Program-made: the position numbers and the translations under genes
Notes under the pieces: generated by a model
The model's database searches: none
What the model was told of the DNA's origin: nothing
Seen by the model: the letters and a program-made list of their open reading frames with translations, nothing else
In this document: piece by piece, positions 52,336 through 62,162 of the stretch
Position numbering within the stretch: position 1 is the stretch's first letter
Layout of the letters: the number at the start of each line of letters is the position of its first letter
DNA from: Microvirga sesbaniae
GTDB taxonomy: Bacteria > Pseudomonadota > Alphaproteobacteria > Rhizobiales > Beijerinckiaceae
Assembly (NCBI RefSeq): GCF_025460805.1
Contig: NZ_JAMXFJ010000026.1
Location: forward strand, 1-64,000
Direction of reading: 5' to 3'
DNA: 64,000 bases

Positions 52336-52540
52336 GTTTCCGATGCACGGTCTTGAAGGGCGCAGCCTGAAGGCCGCGCCCTTTCCGTTCGTTTTGACGG
52401 TGAACCTTGCGCCTCGACGCCTTGCGACTCATTTCAGACAGGGAGGCATCACACCCTGCGGGGTCGTTCGCCCGAGTTCTTCCGGCAGCTGTTTCCCTTG
52501 ATATGACCGCTCCAGCGCTGAATGGTTCAATGGGTCTCCT

Positions 52541-52592
52541 AGAGCCTCGGACGTGAAAAGTGGACACCACTTTTGGGATTCATCCGAGGCTC
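52541..52592. repeat. REP-like palindrome
   Basis: GAGCCTCGGA and TCCGAGGCTC bound a core containing AAAAGTGG and CCACTTTTGGGAT, the same core as at 20302 and 44146 with variant arms. Confidence 0.7.
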
Positions 52593-52832
52593 CTGGTGCC
52601 GGCACCAGAGGCTCGACGCAGGCAAGGAACGCCGCCTGACTCATTCACCGGTTGTTTCCATGCTGTCGGAGATGCAAATGCCATGCGTCCCGCCACCCTC
52701 TTGCCTTCGGCCAGCAAGATCTCTCTCATGGCGTCGTTCCGTGCCCTCTCGGCAGCCGTCATCGGCCTAAGCCTCTCAGGTGGCAAGCGGATTGAAAGCC
52801 TTTCGTGCGATGACCAGAGCTGGAGCAGCACC

Positions 52833-53276
52833 ATGACAGCACTCGACGAAACCGATCGCCAGATCCTCAAGATCCTGGCGCGCTCCGGTCGCGAGCCCTT
52901 GAAACACCTGGCGAGTGCCGTTGGCCTGTCCCGCAGCACCCTGACGGCTCGCCTCCGGCGGCTGGAGAGGGATGGTTTCATTCAAGGCTATTGCGCCATC
53001 CTGTCGTCCGGCCTCTCGCCAAGGCCGAACCAAGCCATCCTGCTCGTGAAGCTCGACAAGACGCCCGCCTATGACGTCGTCGACGCCATCCGGCAGATCG
53101 ACGAGGTCATCCAATGCCGGTCGGTGGCTGGCGACATCGACCTCGTCTTGGATGTCGCCGCTGACGCGGTCGAAACCCTCAACAGGGTTCGGGACCGGAT
53201 TTCGACCCTGCCCGGGGTCGCCGACGTGCGAACCCACATGGTTCTGGCAACGAACTTCAGAACCGTATTGTCCTGA
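52833..53276 (+). CDS. Lrp/AsnC-family regulator
   Basis: This 147-residue protein starts MTALDETDRQILKILARSGR, then LKHLASAVGLSRSTLTARLR (HTH), followed by a RAM/AsnC ligand domain ending DVRTHMVLATNFRT. Lrp-type proteins sense amino acids as octamers. It is convergent with the three-domain fusion gene (stops 31 bp apart), a common placement for the local regulator, though the shared spacer offers no operator for the fusion gene. GGAG precedes the ATG. Confidence 0.88.
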   Translation: MTALDETDRQILKILARSGREPLKHLASAVGLSRSTLTARLRRLERDGFIQGYCAILSSGLSPRPNQAILLVKLDKTPAYDVVDAIRQIDEVIQCRSVAGDIDLVLDVAADAVETLNRVRDRISTLPGVADVRTHMVLATNFRTVLS

Positions 53277-53307
53277 AACGCTCATCCCTCTTCGCTTCGC
53301 CACGCCG

Positions 53308-56300
53308 CTACACGCGGCAGGGTTCCTCCTTGAGGATGGCAGCGAGCCGGTCCAGGAGATGGGATGCGTCCTCCCGGGTGAAGCAGAGGGGCGGCCTGAT
53401 CTTCAGAACGTTGTCGTGCGGCCCGTCGGTCCCGATCAGGATGCGATGCTCGCGAAGGCGGTTCACGATATACGAGGCCTGCCTTTGCGCCGGCTCGAGG
53501 GTGTCAGGATCCTCGATCAACTCCACGCCGATAAAGAGGCCGGATCCTCGGACATCGCCGATCACCGCGTGTTCGTTCTGAAGCCCGCGCAGCCCATCCA
53601 GCATGAACGTACCGACATCCAGGGCCCGAGCCTGAAGGGCCTCCTCGTCGACGACGCGAAGGACCTCGCGGCCGATCACGCAAGCAAGCGTGCTCCCGCC
53701 GAAGGTGCTGAAGAACTCCATCCCGTTTGCGAATGAGGCGGCGATCGCCGGGGTCGTGACGACAGCCCCGATGGGATGTCCATTCCCCATGGGCTTGCCC
53801 AGGACGACGATGTCCGGCACGACCCCTTGCGTCTCGAAACCCCATTGGTGGGTGCCGATGCGCCCGAGACCGGTTTGCACCTCGTCCGCGATGCACACGC
53901 CCCCGACGGACCGGACAGCCGAATACGCATGACGGTAGTAGTCCGGGGGCGGGATGATCTGCCCGCCGACGCTTGGAAAGATTTCACAAATGAACGCCGC
54001 GACCCTCCGGCCACGCGCCTGGATCCGTTCGATGGCGGCGCGGACGTGATCGGCATATTTGCGCCCCGCCTCCGGGTCGCTTCCCTTGTACGGACCCCTG
54101 TAGGGATCGGCGACGGGCACCACGTCGACCCAGTCCGGCGCTCCCCGTCCTCCCGGACCGTTGAACTTGTAGGGAGAGATGTCGATCGCCGTGTTGGTGT
54201 TCCCATGGTAGCCGGCATCCATCACGATCGTGTCGACGGCTCCGGTGTGGGCGCGCGCAAGCCGCAGGGCGAGCTCGTTCGCCTCGCTTCCCGAGTTCAC
54301 GAAGAAGCAGACGCTCAGCTCATCCGGAAGCCGCGACGTCAGCGCCTCCGCATAGTCAACCTGCGCCGGGTGCAGATACCGCGTGTTGGTATTGAGCAGC
54401 CGGTTCTGCCGCTCTGCCGCCGCGACGATCCGCGGGTGGCAGTGACCCACATGCGGGACGTTGTTGTACCCGTCGAGGTAGGTCCGGCCATCCTGGTCGA
54501 ACAGGAACTGCTTATACCCACGGAGCAAGGTGATCGGCCTGCGATAGGAGAGCTTCAGGTTTTGGGCGAAGCGCTTCCTGCGCTGCGGCAGGACGGTGTC
54601 GGTCGCGACGGTGACGGCGGCGGTCTCCTCATCGGCCAGGTTCAGGAGGGCCGCCCCATTGGGGTAGAGCGCCATCCATCCGGCGGCTTCGTCGGGATCG
54701 GCGACGCCGGGCCAATCCGCCCCGCGACCCAGGGTGGTCAGGCCGAGCTGGAAATGGACGTGAGGCGTCCAGCCGCCATTCTCCGCCCGGTCACCGATGA
54801 GAGCGATGACCTCCCCGGCCACCACCGCCTGTCCGGGCGCGAGACGCGTGATGACGTCCGCCGCCAGGTGACCGTAGAGCGTATAGAACCTGTCGCCGTC
54901 CGGCGTCGTGTGCTCCAGGACGGCGACGCCACCATAGTCCAGCGGCGAGGTGCGGAGCTCCACCGCATGCACGATGCCGTCGAGGGGTGCCCGGACCTCG
55001 GTGCCGGCATCGATGAACACGTCCACGGCGATGTGGACGGTGCGCCTGTGAGATCCCGCGTAGAGAGCCCTCCGGAACTCAAGCCCGGTATAGATGAGGC
55101 GCGGCTCGCCATAGCGGCCGAGGGCGATGTCGGCGCCCCCCATCGCTTCGGCGACCGCGTCGTCCAGGTCGTCGGGATCAAGGTCGAATGGATTGCGCGG
55201 GGATGCGGGACCGGCGACGCTCAGGTCGATGACCGGGATCCCATGGAGGGACCGGCCAAACATCGGGGCGAACCGGCCTCTGTGGCTTGCAATCCAGCCC
55301 ATCACTGCATCGGAACGGGGATGTCCGGCCCGCCCACACGCGCCTCGAAGGCACGAGAGGACCCAGTCGGGCGCGAGGCTGGAATTCGTCTCCAGGAAGG
55401 CCCAGGCCGGCTGCTCGGATATCGTGACATACGGGTCGTCCGGCTTCTCCCGCTTGACGATGGCGGAGTTCGTGACGCTCACGGCGAGGCGGGTCAGGAC
55501 GAGGGGATAGATCAAGGCGAGTTCCTCGTCGCTCAACGGCCGGACGCCGTTATACCCGGCAACGAGCGCCGCAAGGGCAGCAACGGGTCGCTCCTGGCCG
55601 AGAACCGCATACGCTCCGGCAATCGCGAGTTCCGCGACCGCCGGAGCGTCGATCATGTCGCCGAAATCGATGATTCCCGAGAGCCGCGGCTCCCCTGTGC
55701 TCGCATCCACGAGCATGTTGTAATCGTTGATGTCGTTGTGAATCGCCGTGGTGGGAAGGGCGTTGAGGCGGCCCAGCAGGTCATCGTCGAATGCGGCGAC
55801 GATCCGCTCGACGATCTCCCGCCTGCCGGCGCCATCGATCAGGCCGGTCGCATCGCGGATCCATCCGGATCGGCGCAGATCCCATTTGATGTCTCGTCCG
55901 AGGGCAGGATGGGCGAAGCCCTCGAGGGCCCGATCCATCATCGCCAGGGTGGCGCCGATCTCGCGCAACAGGGAATGGGTCTGCGGGCTCGTTTGCGCAT
56001 AGACGCGGCCAGGGAGGTTCGTGATGAGCCAGACCAACCGTTCCTTACCGTCCCGATCGGCGGCGGACACGAACCGGGATCCGTCATGGGCCTTCACGAC
56101 ACGGGGCACGACCACCTCCGGGCCATGCTGCGCGATATGGTCGAGCGCTTGGCATTGCACCTCGATGAGGGAGGTTTCGCATCCTGGCCGCATCACCTTC
56201 AGGACATGGGTTCTCCCGCCATCCTGGTGAACGGCGAAGTTCAGATCGTATTCCCCGTCCAAGGGAGTGAGAGAGGCCTGGATGCCGTAGTGCTTCAGGA

Positions 56301-56364
56301 GCACATTTGCCCACCATGTCTGGTCGGCCACCTGGGTTGAACACGTTGGCGATGCTTCCGGCAT
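53308..56364 (-). CDS. Three-domain fusion: APH-type kinase, M23 peptidase fold, class III PLP enzyme
   Basis: This 1,018-residue protein has three modules. Residues about 15-340 are an aminoglycoside-phosphotransferase-like kinase (HNDINDYN near 210, IIDFGDM near 233). Residues about 420-560 follow the M23 lysostaphin fold with RTVHIAVDV, LYGHLA and the HVHFQL zinc motif near 532. Residues about 590-1018 are a class III aminotransferase-fold enzyme (NSGSEANELA, IADEVQTGLGR, PLP lysine in VVLGKPMGNG near 856), closest to the AGXT2L phospho-lyase group. In that group kinase plus phospho-lyase degrade hydroxylysine or ethanolamine phosphate; a similar two-step reaction is inferred. The ATG at 56364 has better spacing than 56370. 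Confidence 0.88.
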   Translation of the reverse strand: MPEASPTCSTQVADQTWWANVLLKHYGIQASLTPLDGEYDLNFAVHQDGGRTHVLKVMRPGCETSLIEVQCQALDHIAQHGPEVVVPRVVKAHDGSRFVSAADRDGKERLVWLITNLPGRVYAQTSPQTHSLLREIGATLAMMDRALEGFAHPALGRDIKWDLRRSGWIRDATGLIDGAGRREIVERIVAAFDDDLLGRLNALPTTAIHNDINDYNMLVDASTGEPRLSGIIDFGDMIDAPAVAELAIAGAYAVLGQERPVAALAALVAGYNGVRPLSDEELALIYPLVLTRLAVSVTNSAIVKREKPDDPYVTISEQPAWAFLETNSSLAPDWVLSCLRGACGRAGHPRSDAVMGWIASHRGRFAPMFGRSLHGIPVIDLSVAGPASPRNPFDLDPDDLDDAVAEAMGGADIALGRYGEPRLIYTGLEFRRALYAGSHRRTVHIAVDVFIDAGTEVRAPLDGIVHAVELRTSPLDYGGVAVLEHTTPDGDRFYTLYGHLAADVITRLAPGQAVVAGEVIALIGDRAENGGWTPHVHFQLGLTTLGRGADWPGVADPDEAAGWMALYPNGAALLNLADEETAAVTVATDTVLPQRRKRFAQNLKLSYRRPITLLRGYKQFLFDQDGRTYLDGYNNVPHVGHCHPRIVAAAERQNRLLNTNTRYLHPAQVDYAEALTSRLPDELSVCFFVNSGSEANELALRLARAHTGAVDTIVMDAGYHGNTNTAIDISPYKFNGPGGRGAPDWVDVVPVADPYRGPYKGSDPEAGRKYADHVRAAIERIQARGRRVAAFICEIFPSVGGQIIPPPDYYRHAYSAVRSVGGVCIADEVQTGLGRIGTHQWGFETQGVVPDIVVLGKPMGNGHPIGAVVTTPAIAASFANGMEFFSTFGGSTLACVIGREVLRVVDEEALQARALDVGTFMLDGLRGLQNEHAVIGDVRGSGLFIGVELIEDPDTLEPAQRQASYIVNRLREHRILIGTDGPHDNVLKIRPPLCFTREDASHLLDRLAAILKEEPCRV

Positions 56365-56599
56365 ATCCATTTCCTTCTTCACGGACCCGATCACCGACCT
56401 GCCGTTTGCGGGAACAGGGTCGGATCCGAATCCTCGGTCACGCCCCGGTCGAGGTCACCTTAGCCTCATCCAAGGCGGCCGTCGCCCCGCAGGGTTCGGC
56501 GATCGGCCGTCACTTTGCTCAACTCGACCGCCATTATGTCTGATGGACGATGCCGGAGACCGGCACGACCGCTCTCCCGGTGTGAATTCTCGAGCTGCC

Positions 56600-56770
56600 G
56601 GCAATCGACGGACATCCCCGGTCGCGGCCGTCGCACCGAGCGGTTCCGGCCTCTACAACATGGCGGGAAATGTCCGGGAGTAGACTAGTGATCCCTTCAA
56701 GATCGGCTCCCTGGCCGGCAGGCTCAACGGCGAAATGCCGTCGCGGTCAGGGATCCGGATCGCTGCCTGA
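56600..56770 (+). pseudogene. Formylglycine-generating enzyme (SUMF1) remnant
   Basis: The plus strand reads VAPSGSGLYNMAGNVRE, then TAG (56681-56683) and TSDPFKIGSLAGRL. GLYxMAGNVxEWTSD is the signature of the FGE-sulfatase/SUMF1 fold; the tryptophan codon after the glutamate has become a stop. Nothing recognisable lies upstream of 56600, and the terminal ARVxKGGSxxC segment is missing. Confidence 0.7.
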
Positions 56771-57005
56771 ATCCGGCTGACCGTTAACCCTGCCGCAAGC
56801 AACGTTGGTTTTCGTCTCGCATATGACGTTGAGGACGTTGCTACAGGAACTGAACCGGTCACGAGAGTCGGAGTGCTTGGCTGCCCACCCGCTCGCTCAT
56901 AGCCTCATAGGTCATGATGGAGCATATAAGAAAAAGCCGGGCTTCGGTCCGGCGAAACCAGCGATCCGACATGGGCATCGGCCCAGTCACGGAGCCGAAT
57001 GCTGT

Positions 57006-58172
57006 CTAATCTTCGATCGTGACAGCTTGTCCGTCCCACTTGAGCAAGAATGCGTCGGATCGAGCAGTGCCTCGTTCATCTTCCCCACCAACGATCAACA
57101 CACCGTCAGGTGTATTGAATGCCGCGCCGTAGGCGAGCCCAATCGGGAGTTGGCCTACTTGGGTCCACACGGCCCCATCCCAGACATAAATTTCTTTGCG
57201 CCAGGCCTTGGTCAGTCCCTCATGAGCAAACCAGCTCCCGGTTTCAGCACGGGCGCGAGCCCCTGTGAAGTTCGCGCCGCCCGCCACAAGCACGTTGCCC
57301 CCGACGGCGCCAGCATATGGGCCGGCTATCCCTTCCTGGAGGACGTCCGGCGAGGGGGCGGGCAGATCCGGGAGTTGCTCCCATTCGACCTTGTCGCCGG
57401 TGATTTTGATCGCTTTGGTATTGGGGGTGCGTAGCCCGGGTTTGATCTCGCCACTGATGATCAGGAAGGCGCCCTCACCCGTCTGTACAAGGCCCGAATC
57501 GCAGTTCGGCAGGAACGGATTATCGCCAAGTTCGCTCCAACGACGACCGACGGGATCGAACGCAAGCAATTTGTCGTTCCATCGGTATGCCCTGGGCTGC
57601 ATGCTCATGTAGGAGCTGACCAGACGCCCGTATTCCTGCGGATTTCTCTCTTTATCGGTAGAGCTCACGTCAGCCAAATACTTGTCGAAGAGATCCTTGT
57701 TGTATCCTCCGACAATGGCGATCCTCCCGTCAGGGATACTGAATGCCCTTGCACCTGATAATCCCACCGGGGTCTTTGTATCAACGCTGGCCCATTTGTC
57801 AGATGCTGGGTCATATCTGTAGACGGTACTGAAGATGATCGGAGACTTGGCATCTGGGGCTGGCTTGCCATTGCCGCTGAAGACGAAGATCTGTCCGTTC
57901 GAGGTCGCGACCGCTGCGCCATTCGTGGCAGGCCCCGGGAAGGCAGAACGGGTGACCCAACCCTTTGCACGATCCTTGAGATCGAGCGAGTAGAAGGCTG
58001 TTCCAGCTGAGCCGAGGCCGACATAAATCGTATCGCCGATATGAGCGGAGATCCCGTTCTTCACCCCGGCCGGAAGATCTGGCCAACCAGATCCTGCCGT
58101 CGCGACGTTCACGGAGAGACCGATGGCGACGGCGCTGCCGGCCAGCGATCTTGTGAGAGCTTTCGAGGTCAT
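57006..58172 (-). CDS. NanM-like kelch-repeat protein (N-acetylneuraminate epimerase family)
   Basis: This 388-residue protein has a signal peptide (LAGSAVAIGLSVNVATAGSG) and six kelch-type blades (DTIYVGLGSAG, GQIFVFSGNG, GRIAIVGGYN, AFLIISGE, GNVLVAGGAN and GVLIVGGEDERG). NanM interconverts sialic-acid anomers in the periplasm before uptake. GGAGGGAGA precedes the ATG. It closes an operon with a dipeptide-type ABC transporter and a DapA/NanA-family lyase, which supports a sialic-acid-like substrate. Confidence 0.82.
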   Translation of the reverse strand: MTSKALTRSLAGSAVAIGLSVNVATAGSGWPDLPAGVKNGISAHIGDTIYVGLGSAGTAFYSLDLKDRAKGWVTRSAFPGPATNGAAVATSNGQIFVFSGNGKPAPDAKSPIIFSTVYRYDPASDKWASVDTKTPVGLSGARAFSIPDGRIAIVGGYNKDLFDKYLADVSSTDKERNPQEYGRLVSSYMSMQPRAYRWNDKLLAFDPVGRRWSELGDNPFLPNCDSGLVQTGEGAFLIISGEIKPGLRTPNTKAIKITGDKVEWEQLPDLPAPSPDVLQEGIAGPYAGAVGGNVLVAGGANFTGARARAETGSWFAHEGLTKAWRKEIYVWDGAVWTQVGQLPIGLAYGAAFNTPDGVLIVGGEDERGTARSDAFLLKWDGQAVTIED

Positions 58173-58354
58173 GGGTCTCCCTCCTGGTTTTTCTGTGGCG
58201 AAAGTCTGGTGAACTATCTTCTTCCGAAGCAGCTTCCGAAATGGCGGGGGTCTACCCTGCAACAATCCTGCTTGCACTCGGGACGCCCGCGGGAGCGCAG
58301 CTCGAGATTGTCTTTATTCCCTCCATGAACCACGCGACCTGATGCAACAATCCG

Positions 58355-59323
58355 TCATCCGCTGACGTCGTGCCGGATGCAGGCCTTGAAGTGACCAGGG
58401 GAGACTTCTTCGAGTGGAGGCACCACCGCGGCACATTGCTGAGCCGCGTGCGGACAACGGGTGCGGAACACACACCCGGAAGGTGGATTAGCCGGGCTGG
58501 GGATGTCCCCGGTCAGAATCTGTCGAGTACGGGCCTTGGCGGGATCCGGAGACGGGATCGCCGAGAGCAGAGCCCGCGTATAGGGGTGGCGCGGGTCCGC
58601 ATAGAGCTTCTCGCTTGGCGCAATCTCCATGATGCGCCCCAGGTACAGAACGATGACCGTATCACAGATGTATTCGACGACCGCCAAGTCGTGCGAGATG
58701 AACAGCATCGTCAATCCGAGACGAATCTGCAGATCACGCAGCAGGTTCACGATCTGAGCCTGGATCGAGACGTCGAGCGCCGAAACGGGTTCGTCGGCCA
58801 CGATCAGCTGGGGTTCGAGCGCCAAGGCTCGAGCGATGCCGATGCGCTGGCGCTGCCCACCTGAGAATTCGTGCGCATAGCGGCCGAAGGCGTCGGCCGG
58901 AAGATCAACCGCGGCGAGAGCGGCTTTCGCGCGTTGGATCCGCTCTTGGCGCGTCCCTAGATGCTGGATTTCGAGCCCTTCGGTCAGGATTTGCCCGATG
59001 GTCATGCGCGGCGACAGGCTCGCGAATGGATCCTGAAAAATGTACTGCATGCTCTTGCGGTGCCGGCGCATCTGGGCGGCTGAGAGCTTCGTAATGTCGA
59101 CGCCATTGAAGCGCACCTCACCGGACGTTGGCTCGATCAAGCGCAGCACGGACCGCCCGATTGTGGTTTTGCCGCTGCCTGACTCGCCTACGAGGCCGAC
59201 AACCCTTCCGCGTGGTACATCAAAGGATACATTCTCGATTGCGCGCACAACGGATCCGCGGGAAAAGCCTGTTGGCTTGAAATGCTTGGTCAAGTCCCTG
59301 ACCGAGAGCAGCGCCTCCTGCAT
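58355..59323 (-). CDS. Dipeptide/oligopeptide-type ABC ATPase (DppF-like)
   Basis: This 322-residue ATPase has Walker A GESGSGKTT, LSPRMTIGQIL, signature FSGGQRQRIGIARAL, a Walker B LIVADEPVSALD and the C-terminal oligopeptide-ATPase tail with cysteines (GCVFRTRCPHA). The ATG is taken 2 bp inside the spacing after the DppD-like stop, with AGGAG nine bases upstream. It is one of the two ATPases of the importer. Confidence 0.9.
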   Translation of the reverse strand: MQEALLSVRDLTKHFKPTGFSRGSVVRAIENVSFDVPRGRVVGLVGESGSGKTTIGRSVLRLIEPTSGEVRFNGVDITKLSAAQMRRHRKSMQYIFQDPFASLSPRMTIGQILTEGLEIQHLGTRQERIQRAKAALAAVDLPADAFGRYAHEFSGGQRQRIGIARALALEPQLIVADEPVSALDVSIQAQIVNLLRDLQIRLGLTMLFISHDLAVVEYICDTVIVLYLGRIMEIAPSEKLYADPRHPYTRALLSAIPSPDPAKARTRQILTGDIPSPANPPSGCVFRTRCPHAAQQCAAVVPPLEEVSPGHFKACIRHDVSG

Positions 59324-59325
59324 GT

Positions 59326-60336
59326 TTAGAACTCCTGCCATCTGATGCAGCGGCTCCTCTGACCAGTGCCGGTATCATACAAGGGTGGAACGTCCGCCCG
59401 ACATGCTTCGATGGCATAGGGGCAGCGTGGGGCGAACGAGCAGCCGCTCGGAAGCTGGATAAGGCTCGGCACGGAGCCTGCAATCGTCGGTAGCGGCTTA
59501 CCCTGCCGCTTCAATGCGGTCGCTTCTCCCAGTTTCGGGATCGATCGCATCAGCCCGATCGTGTAGGGATGGCGTGGATGGGCAAACACCTCGGCAACAG
59601 TGCCCGTCTCGACGATGCGGCCGGCATACATCACCGCCACCCGGTCGGCGATCTCCGCCACCACGCCCAAGTTATGGGTGACGAACAGGATCCCCATGCC
59701 CCGCTCCGCCTGCAGCTTCTGCAGGAGGTCGAGGATCTGGGCTTGGATCGTCACGTCAAGCGCGGTGGTCGGCTCATCGGCAATCAGAAGGACCGGATCA
59801 CAGGCAAGCGCCATCGCGATGGTGGCACGCTGACGCATGCCGCCTGAGAGCTCGTGCGGAAACTGCCTGGCACGCCGCTCGGGATCGGGGATGCCGACAT
59901 CGGCCAAAAGTTTGATCGCGGCAGCCGCCGCGTCCTTGTGGCTGAGACCGAGATGGATGCGCATGGGCTCGGCGATCTGTTCGCCGATCGTATAGACCGG
60001 GTTGAGGCTCGTCATGGGCTCCTGGAAGACCATGGCGATGTCATTGCCTCGGATCTGCCGCATGCTCTCGGCATCGAGTTGGGTGAGGTCCTGCGTTTGT
60101 CCCGCCTTGCCCCGAAACAGGATTGAGCCCTCGGCCACCTGTCCGACACCTTTGGGCAGAAGGCCCATAACCGACAGGCTGGTGACGGACTTGCCCGATC
60201 CGGACTCCCCGACCAGTGCCAGGGTTTCGCCTGGCGCAATCGTCAGGTTCACATCCTGTACGGCGGCCACTGGACGGCCGCCGATGCGAAACACCGTCTT
60301 GAGGCCGGCGATATCCAGGATCGGGGCGACACGCAT
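59326..60336 (-). CDS. Dipeptide/oligopeptide-type ABC ATPase (DppD-like)
   Basis: This 336-residue ATPase starts MRVAPILDIAGLKTVFRIGG and has GESGSGKSV, MVFQEPMTSLNP, ELSGGMRQRATIAMAL, LLIADEPTTALD and the C-terminal cysteine motif GCSFAPRCPYA. It pairs with the DppF-like protein. The longer frame (to 60669) overlaps the lyase gene out of phase and is not used. Confidence 0.9.
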   Translation of the reverse strand: MRVAPILDIAGLKTVFRIGGRPVAAVQDVNLTIAPGETLALVGESGSGKSVTSLSVMGLLPKGVGQVAEGSILFRGKAGQTQDLTQLDAESMRQIRGNDIAMVFQEPMTSLNPVYTIGEQIAEPMRIHLGLSHKDAAAAAIKLLADVGIPDPERRARQFPHELSGGMRQRATIAMALACDPVLLIADEPTTALDVTIQAQILDLLQKLQAERGMGILFVTHNLGVVAEIADRVAVMYAGRIVETGTVAEVFAHPRHPYTIGLMRSIPKLGEATALKRQGKPLPTIAGSVPSLIQLPSGCSFAPRCPYAIEACRADVPPLYDTGTGQRSRCIRWQEF

Positions 60337-60340
60337 GACT

Positions 60341-61258
60341 TCAGCTCGCGAGTCCGGACGCACGGACAATGTCCTCCACCTGTGCTGCTTCCTCAGCGTT
60401 GAGGGAGCGCTGAGGCCGGGCCATCGTGTTGGTGGCAATAACCCCAAGGGCGCGCATGGCCGTCTTGAAAGCACCGACCCCTGCTGAACCTGCACTGGTG
60501 CGGGGGAGCGAGACCCAGACCATTTCAAAGAGCCGGCACAGGCGCTCCTGCTCCTTGCGTGCTGCCTCCCAGTTTCCTGCCTGAGCGTGATCCCACAGCC
60601 GCACATAGCCGTGCGGGTCCACATTCGCGAGGCCCGGGACCACGCCATGCGCTCCCATCTGAAGGACATTATCGACGACGATCTCAGAACCCGTCATGAG
60701 AAAGACGTCGGGCTTATCCTTGAGATCAAGCAGGCAGAACCGGAAGTTGCCGTCGTCGCCGCTCGAGTCTTTCAGTCCGGCGATGGTGCCCTCGCGGGCC
60801 AGGGTCACCGTTGTCTTTCGCTCCAGCTTGGTATGCACGCAGACCGGAATGTCGTAGGCGATCACCGGTCGATCAATCGCTTCACGCACGTAGCGGAAAT
60901 GGTCAATGACCTCCGGCTGGCTCGTGCGGGTATAGAAGGGGGCCGTCACCACGACGGCGTCGGCCCCGATCGACTGCGCCGCTCTGGCGTGACCGATGAC
61001 TCGGTCTGTCGTCGGGTCAATGACACCGGCTAGAACCGGCAGGCGTCCGTTCACGACCTTCACGGTATGTTCGAGGATCTGACGCCGGGTTGCCTCGTCG
61101 TGGAAGATGACCTCACTTGTCGAACCGAGCACGAACAGGCCATGCACGCCGCCTGCAATGAGATGTTCGAGAACCCTGGTATAGGATGGGTAATCGACCT
61201 CGAAGTTCTCGGTGAGGGGAGTGACAACGGGAGGAACGACGCCGCGGAAATTGATCAT
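60341..61258 (-). CDS. DapA/NanA-family class I aldolase
   Basis: This 305-residue TIM-barrel enzyme starts MINFRGVVPPVVTPL. The Schiff-base lysine is in GLKDSSGD and the catalytic tyrosine in IAYDIPV; the carboxylate-binding loop reads LGSTSE instead of GTTGE/GSTGE. Members include N-acetylneuraminate lyase, dihydrodipicolinate synthase and 2-keto-3-deoxy-sugar-acid aldolases. Context with a NanM-like protein favours a sialic-acid or sugar-acid lyase, but the altered loop leaves the substrate open. Confidence 0.85.
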   Translation of the reverse strand: MINFRGVVPPVVTPLTENFEVDYPSYTRVLEHLIAGGVHGLFVLGSTSEVIFHDEATRRQILEHTVKVVNGRLPVLAGVIDPTTDRVIGHARAAQSIGADAVVVTAPFYTRTSQPEVIDHFRYVREAIDRPVIAYDIPVCVHTKLERKTTVTLAREGTIAGLKDSSGDDGNFRFCLLDLKDKPDVFLMTGSEIVVDNVLQMGAHGVVPGLANVDPHGYVRLWDHAQAGNWEAARKEQERLCRLFEMVWVSLPRTSAGSAGVGAFKTAMRALGVIATNTMARPQRSLNAEEAAQVEDIVRASGLAS

Positions 61259-61278
61259 AGGGAACCTTTGTTGCTTGG

Positions 61279-62160
61279 CTATTGAAGATCGGAGCGTGGG
61301 TCGAAGGCGTCGCGCAGGCCGTCGCCAACGAAGTTGATTGCCAGCACCGTAATGACGAGCGCCACGCCCGGGAACATCCACTGCCAGACATACTGCTCGA
61401 GCACGCTGGTCGAGCGGGCGGCGTTCAGCATATTGCCCCAACTGGCCTCCGGGGGAGCAATCCCGAGTCCGAGGAACGAGAGGCCGGCCTCGAGCAGGAT
61501 TGCGTTCGCGATCTGCAGAGTTGCATAGACCACGAGGATGTCGATGCAGTTCGGGAGGCCGTGCCGAAACAGCAGGTGCCTCATCCCGGCGCCCATGCCA
61601 CGTGCGGCGACAACGAAGTCACGCTCACGCAGCTCGAGAAGGCGAGCGCGAACCATGCGCGACAGTACCGGCCAGGACAGCAGCGAGATGACAGCGATCG
61701 TCGGGACGATGCCCGTGCCGACAATTGAGGCGAGCACAAGCAGAAGGATCACCGGCGGGAGGGTCATGGCAAGGTCGACAAGGCGCATGATAGCACCGTC
61801 TGCCAACCGGCCGCTGAAAGCGGAAATGGCCCCCACAAGGAAGCCGATCACCAGTGAGATCCCGACCGATATGACGGCGACGAGGAGCGAGACACGGCCG
61901 CCCTGCATCAGACGCGCGAAGACGTCGCGCCCGACGCCGTCGGTTCCAAACCAGTGGCCGGCGCTGGGGCCCTTGTTGAGGGCTCGCAGGTCGATTTGGT
62001 TGGGTGTATACGCCCACCAGAGCGGATAGGTCAGGATCGCAATGAGAATGGCGATGAGGACGACAAGTCCCGCCAACGCGAGTCGGTTAGTGACAAACCG
62101 GCCAAGGGCTCTGGCAGTGGGCCCTTTGCTGGATCCAAGGATAGCAACTGCAGCGCTCAT
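61279..62160 (-). CDS. Dipeptide-type ABC permease (DppC-like)
   Basis: This 293-residue permease has an N-terminal span LALAGLVVLIAILIAILTYP, the HWFGTDGVGRDVFARLM motif of DppC proteins and the loop AARGMGAGMRHLLFRHGLPN. It starts 2 bp after the DppB-like stop. Confidence 0.92.
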   Translation of the reverse strand: MSAAVAILGSSKGPTARALGRFVTNRLALAGLVVLIAILIAILTYPLWWAYTPNQIDLRALNKGPSAGHWFGTDGVGRDVFARLMQGGRVSLLVAVISVGISLVIGFLVGAISAFSGRLADGAIMRLVDLAMTLPPVILLLVLASIVGTGIVPTIAVISLLSWPVLSRMVRARLLELRERDFVVAARGMGAGMRHLLFRHGLPNCIDILVVYATLQIANAILLEAGLSFLGLGIAPPEASWGNMLNAARSTSVLEQYVWQWMFPGVALVITVLAINFVGDGLRDAFDPRSDLQ

Positions 62161-62162
62161 TG

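Noticed and set aside
53776..56340. 854-residue plus-strand protein opposite the fusion gene
   Set aside because: It is a high-GC antisense shadow of the three-domain fusion; its translation is Arg/Gly/Asp-rich with no recognisable domain.
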